A stretch of 10,000 nucleotides of DNA from Glandiceps talaboti (taxonomy: Eukaryota > Hemichordata > Enteropneusta > Spengelidae): contig NC_135551.1 of the NCBI RefSeq assembly GCF_964340395.1, positions 25,593,503 through 25,603,502 on the forward strand. The letters are read 5' to 3'. Positions within the stretch are counted from its first letter, which is position 1; every line of letters begins with the position of its first letter. The notes beneath the pieces were generated by a model. The model was given only the letters and a program-made list of their open reading frames with translations, was not told the DNA's origin and ran no database searches. Below, in pieces: positions 8,506-10,000 of the stretch. Position numbers and translations under genes: made by a program.

Positions 8506-8879
8506 TCACAACATAAAATCACAACAAAAGAACCAATACAGGACACACAAGAAACCCATTAAGACACAACCACTTGAACAATAACATTGACGAAATATGA
8601 ACGTTTTTAGATTTGCCTTGAATAATTCGAATTTCTCTATCAACTGAAGATCAGATGGAAGATGATTCTATAGTTTTAGTGTATATACAGTAAAAGCCAT
8701 ATCACCGTGATATGTCTGATATGTGTTTTGCTGTTCATCACATTCCCTTCTCATGAGTTATTTATCAACCGCAAACAGTGGATTTGAAGACCTAAAACAT
8801 GTGATGAGTTCAGTGGAAAGACCCACAGGTTTTTGAAGGTTGACAGAGAATTTAAGAGTTAAAAATAATATAGCACATT
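8506..8879 (-). pseudogene. C-terminal end of a LINE ORF2-type protein, broken by stops
   Basis: Read from 8877 down to the stop at 8508-8506, the frame gives the standard tail of CR1/L2-type polyproteins. ILFLTLKF leads to LSTELITCFRSSN, matching the usual L..LLTFKS...LSELI.....RSS. Then comes GDMAFTVYTLKL, a stop, and NHLPSDLQ, matching the usual GDRAFSV.AP.LWN.LP..L. Last is FELFKANLKTFIF, matching F K..LKT.LF. The second stop is TAG at 8670-8668, exactly where the conserved Trp (TGG) of LWN belongs, so a single change destroyed it. Another stop (TAA at 8760-8758) lies upstream. In a working element this region follows the reverse transcriptase. The fragment is inactive. Motif agreement makes me confident it is LINE-derived, less so of the exact clade. 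Confidence 0.75.
8854..8879. repeat. Left copy of a probable target-site duplication
   Basis: It starts AAGAGTTAAAA and ends ATAGCACATT. It pairs with 9876-9900 (AAGAGTGAATA...ATAGAACACATT), with two small gaps and two base differences. It directly abuts the 5' end of the sense LINE. Low sequence complexity is a caution, but both ends of the duplication match and it sits exactly at the element borders. Confidence 0.55.
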
Positions 8880-8886
8880 ACAAGAT

Positions 8887-9765
8887 GGCCCTCTACTGTT
8901 CCTCACATACATTAACGACTTACCTGATTATGTTAATTCACATGTAAGACTGTTTGCAGATGACCTCATTGTGTACAGAGAAATCAATACTCCAGCTGAT
9001 ACTGAAATACTACAAAATGATATAAACTCCCTATGCAACTGGGAAAAAAGATGGCAAATGAAGTTCAACACATCAAAATGTTTCATTATGCACGTAACAC
9101 ACAAGAAAAAGTTCACTCCATACCAGTATCACATGAACAATAACATCCTTCAGAAAGTAGAACATCATCCATACCTAGGAATACAACTATCAAGCAACCT
9201 TTCATGGGCCCAGCACATTCACCAAACCACAAACAAAGCAAACAGCATACTTGGTTTACTCAAAAGGAACCTTCGGAACTGCTCCAGGAACACAAAGGAA
9301 ATAGCCTACAAAACACTAGTTCGACCCAGACTTGAGTACTGTAGTACAATCTGGGATCCATACCAGAAAACTCATCAGGAACAACTTGAAAAAGTACAAA
9401 GGAGAGCAGCCAGATTCGTTACCAATGACTACAGACGCACAACAAGCATCACAGCCATACTAAAAACTCTAGACTGGGAATCACTACAGAATAGAAGAAC
9501 TAAGTCAAGACTCGTCACAATTTTCAAAGAAACACACGGAATCACCCCTACAAATATAAAACACCTTCATCAAGAAAACCAAACCAAACACAACACCCGT
9601 CAAACACAGAAGTTAAACTACAATACCATTCGCTCCAATAAAGATTGTTATCACTATTCACTATACCCACGTACTATACCTCTATGGAACTCATTACCAC
9701 CAAGTACAAAAGCAGCAAAATATGTGGCAGTTTTTAAATCACTAGTCAATCTCAATGTGGAATAA
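8887..9765 (+). CDS. Partial LINE reverse transcriptase, C-terminal 292 residues
   Basis: In a complete element this protein copies LINE RNA into DNA at a nicked target site. The frame is open from 8869, and recognisable homology begins at 8887 with GPLLFLTYINDLP (residues 1-13). The catalytic motif FADD is at residues 23-26, and its two Asp residues are part of the metal-binding active site. Then follow W..RW.MKFN.SKC (52-65), HPYLGI (94-99) with LSW (105-107), LVRPRLEYCSTIWDPY (144-159) and QRRAARF (171-177), the standard end of palm and thumb in CR1/Jockey-type enzymes. LWNSLP (266-271) and F K SLV close the protein. There is no internal ATG-based reason to choose a start: the true N-terminus was lost by 5' truncation, including the endonuclease, the fingers and the first catalytic Asp motif. 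No stop or frameshift interrupts it. It is a transposon relic and not a host gene. Confidence 0.9.
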   Translation, partial: GPLLFLTYINDLPDYVNSHVRLFADDLIVYREINTPADTEILQNDINSLCNWEKRWQMKFNTSKCFIMHVTHKKKFTPYQYHMNNNILQKVEHHPYLGIQLSSNLSWAQHIHQTTNKANSILGLLKRNLRNCSRNTKEIAYKTLVRPRLEYCSTIWDPYQKTHQEQLEKVQRRAARFVTNDYRRTTSITAILKTLDWESLQNRRTKSRLVTIFKETHGITPTNIKHLHQENQTKHNTRQTQKLNYNTIRSNKDCYHYSLYPRTIPLWNSLPPSTKAAKYVAVFKSLVNLNVE

Positions 9766-9838
9766 GGGAAAAATTGAAAGTGTGATGCATGACGAACTGT
9801 ACGTGTATAGCCACATCTGGCGTTTTGTACAGTAATGG

Positions 9839-9878
9839 ACAAGACAAGACAAGACAAGACAAGACAAGACAAGACAAG
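9839..9878 (+). repeat. (ACAAG)8 tail of the sense LINE
   Basis: Eight perfect ACAAG pentamers close the element, about 70 bp after its stop codon, preceded by GTAATGG. LINEs of several clades end in a short tandem repeat in place of poly(A), and this one has a pentamer. The minus-strand Leu-Ser-Cys-Leu-Val repeat peptide read from it is an artefact. Confidence 0.93.
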
Positions 9879-9900
9879 AGTGAATAAAATAGAACACATT
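9876..9900. repeat. Right copy of the probable target-site duplication
   Basis: It overlaps the last three bases of the (ACAAG)n tail and matches 8854-8879. It marks the right border of the sense LINE insertion. Differences between the two copies are consistent with some ageing after insertion. Confidence 0.55.
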
Positions 9901-10000
9901 TTCTTTGTAATTCACTGACAGCCTAGACCGTACGTACACAATAGCTGCTAGCTGCTACGAAAATAACGGTCACGTGAGAGTTCTTGGAAATCTTGAGAAA
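9882..10000 (-). mobile_element. Probable continuation of antisense LINE copy 2
   Basis: If the sense LINE and one duplication copy are left out, the minus-strand frame of copy 2 continues without a break from TLKF back into ELQRK and AVS. This fits the usual LPVS..RI.FK.LLLTFK segment of CR1/L2-type proteins. A stop follows upstream (TAG at about 9927-9925). A possible HVTVIF, resembling the usual HVTPIL, lies near 9960-9975, so the relic may extend to the right edge. The agreement is short and the sequence decayed. Confidence 0.4.

Larger units (their letters stand above)
8311..8879 (-). mobile_element. Antisense LINE, copy 2, 3' part (CR1/L2-like), interrupted by a sense LINE
   Basis: Its 3' end, at the left, is defined by the boundary shared with copy 1: AGACAATATTGAAACACC here, AGTCAATATTCAAACACC at 7455, with unrelated DNA outside. 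From there rightwards come about 195 bp of 3' untranslated sequence and then the C-terminal end of the ORF on the minus strand. At about 8880 the ORF is cut by a younger LINE in the opposite orientation. On its far side the minus-strand sequence appears to resume at about 9882. The family is inferred from the C-terminal motifs only, so CR1, L2 and related clades cannot be separated here. Confidence 0.7.
8880..9878 (+). mobile_element. 5'-truncated sense non-LTR retrotransposon (LINE, Jockey/CR1 superfamily)
   Basis: The element is about 1 kb long. It starts abruptly inside the reverse transcriptase coding region and keeps the rest of the ORF to 9765. A 3' untranslated part of about 70 bp follows, and then the tail (ACAAG)8. 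Severe 5' truncation and flanking direct repeats are the usual products of target-primed reverse transcription. It lies inside an older antisense LINE. The unbroken ORF suggests a fairly recent insertion, but the element lacks endonuclease and most of the polymerase and cannot move by itself. Confidence 0.88.

Noticed and set aside
8928-9116. Minus-strand ORF across the reverse transcriptase
   Set aside because: It is the shadow of the plus-strand LINE coding frame, which carries the conserved motifs.
9654-9939. Minus-strand ORFs with Leu-Ser-Cys-Leu-Val repeats
   Set aside because: They read through the reverse complement of (ACAAG)n and the LINE end. The low-complexity repeat explains them.

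Overview
This window looks like non-coding DNA from an AT-rich animal genome. Nothing in it is organised like bacterial or viral DNA: there are no operons and no run of long ORFs. Long (TA)n, (GTCT)n and (TG)n microsatellites, a degenerate AT-rich minisatellite, fragments of two non-LTR retrotransposons (LINEs) of the CR1/L2/Jockey type and a short Tc1/mariner-like MITE candidate fit an invertebrate best, for example a mollusc or another marine invertebrate. That placement is inference, because no host gene is recognisable.

Layout. Positions 1-1250 contain a long, strongly diverged tandem repeat. Three units of roughly 215-285 bp (A about 495-752, B about 753-1035, C about 1036-1250) share five blocks in the same order, and weaker echoes lie on both sides. 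Positions 1250-3650 are unique-looking DNA with no supported gene; an ATGGCGG-type motif near 2255 and some overlapping open frames are the only points of note. Positions 3655-4240 are a microsatellite region: (TA)n/(CATA)n, then two (GTCT)n arrays in a strongly pyrimidine-rich block. Positions 4290-5030 are unique-looking. From 5041 to 6240 a degenerate minisatellite with a period of about 45 bp is interrupted at about 5160-5480. Two long (TA)n arrays (6720-6885 and 6996-7068) follow.

The right-hand 2.5 kb is a pile-up of mobile elements. An antisense LINE is present twice. Copy 1 (7455 to about 7565) is internally deleted. Copy 2 starts at 8311 and keeps the C-terminal end of the ORF, broken by two stop codons. 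A 128-bp MITE candidate with 16-bp perfect inverted ends lies between them (8107-8234). A second LINE from a different family, in sense orientation, has inserted into the ORF of copy 2. It is 5'-truncated, carries 292 uninterrupted codons beginning just before the reverse transcriptase FADD motif, ends in (ACAAG)8, and is flanked by an imperfect target-site duplication of about 25 bp. Beyond it the antisense LINE appears to resume towards the right edge.

No pathway or gene cooperation can be described, because no host coding gene, tRNA, rRNA or CRISPR array is supported. The most informative content is the order of events in the repeats: antisense LINE first, decay and deletion next, then the younger sense LINE landing inside it.
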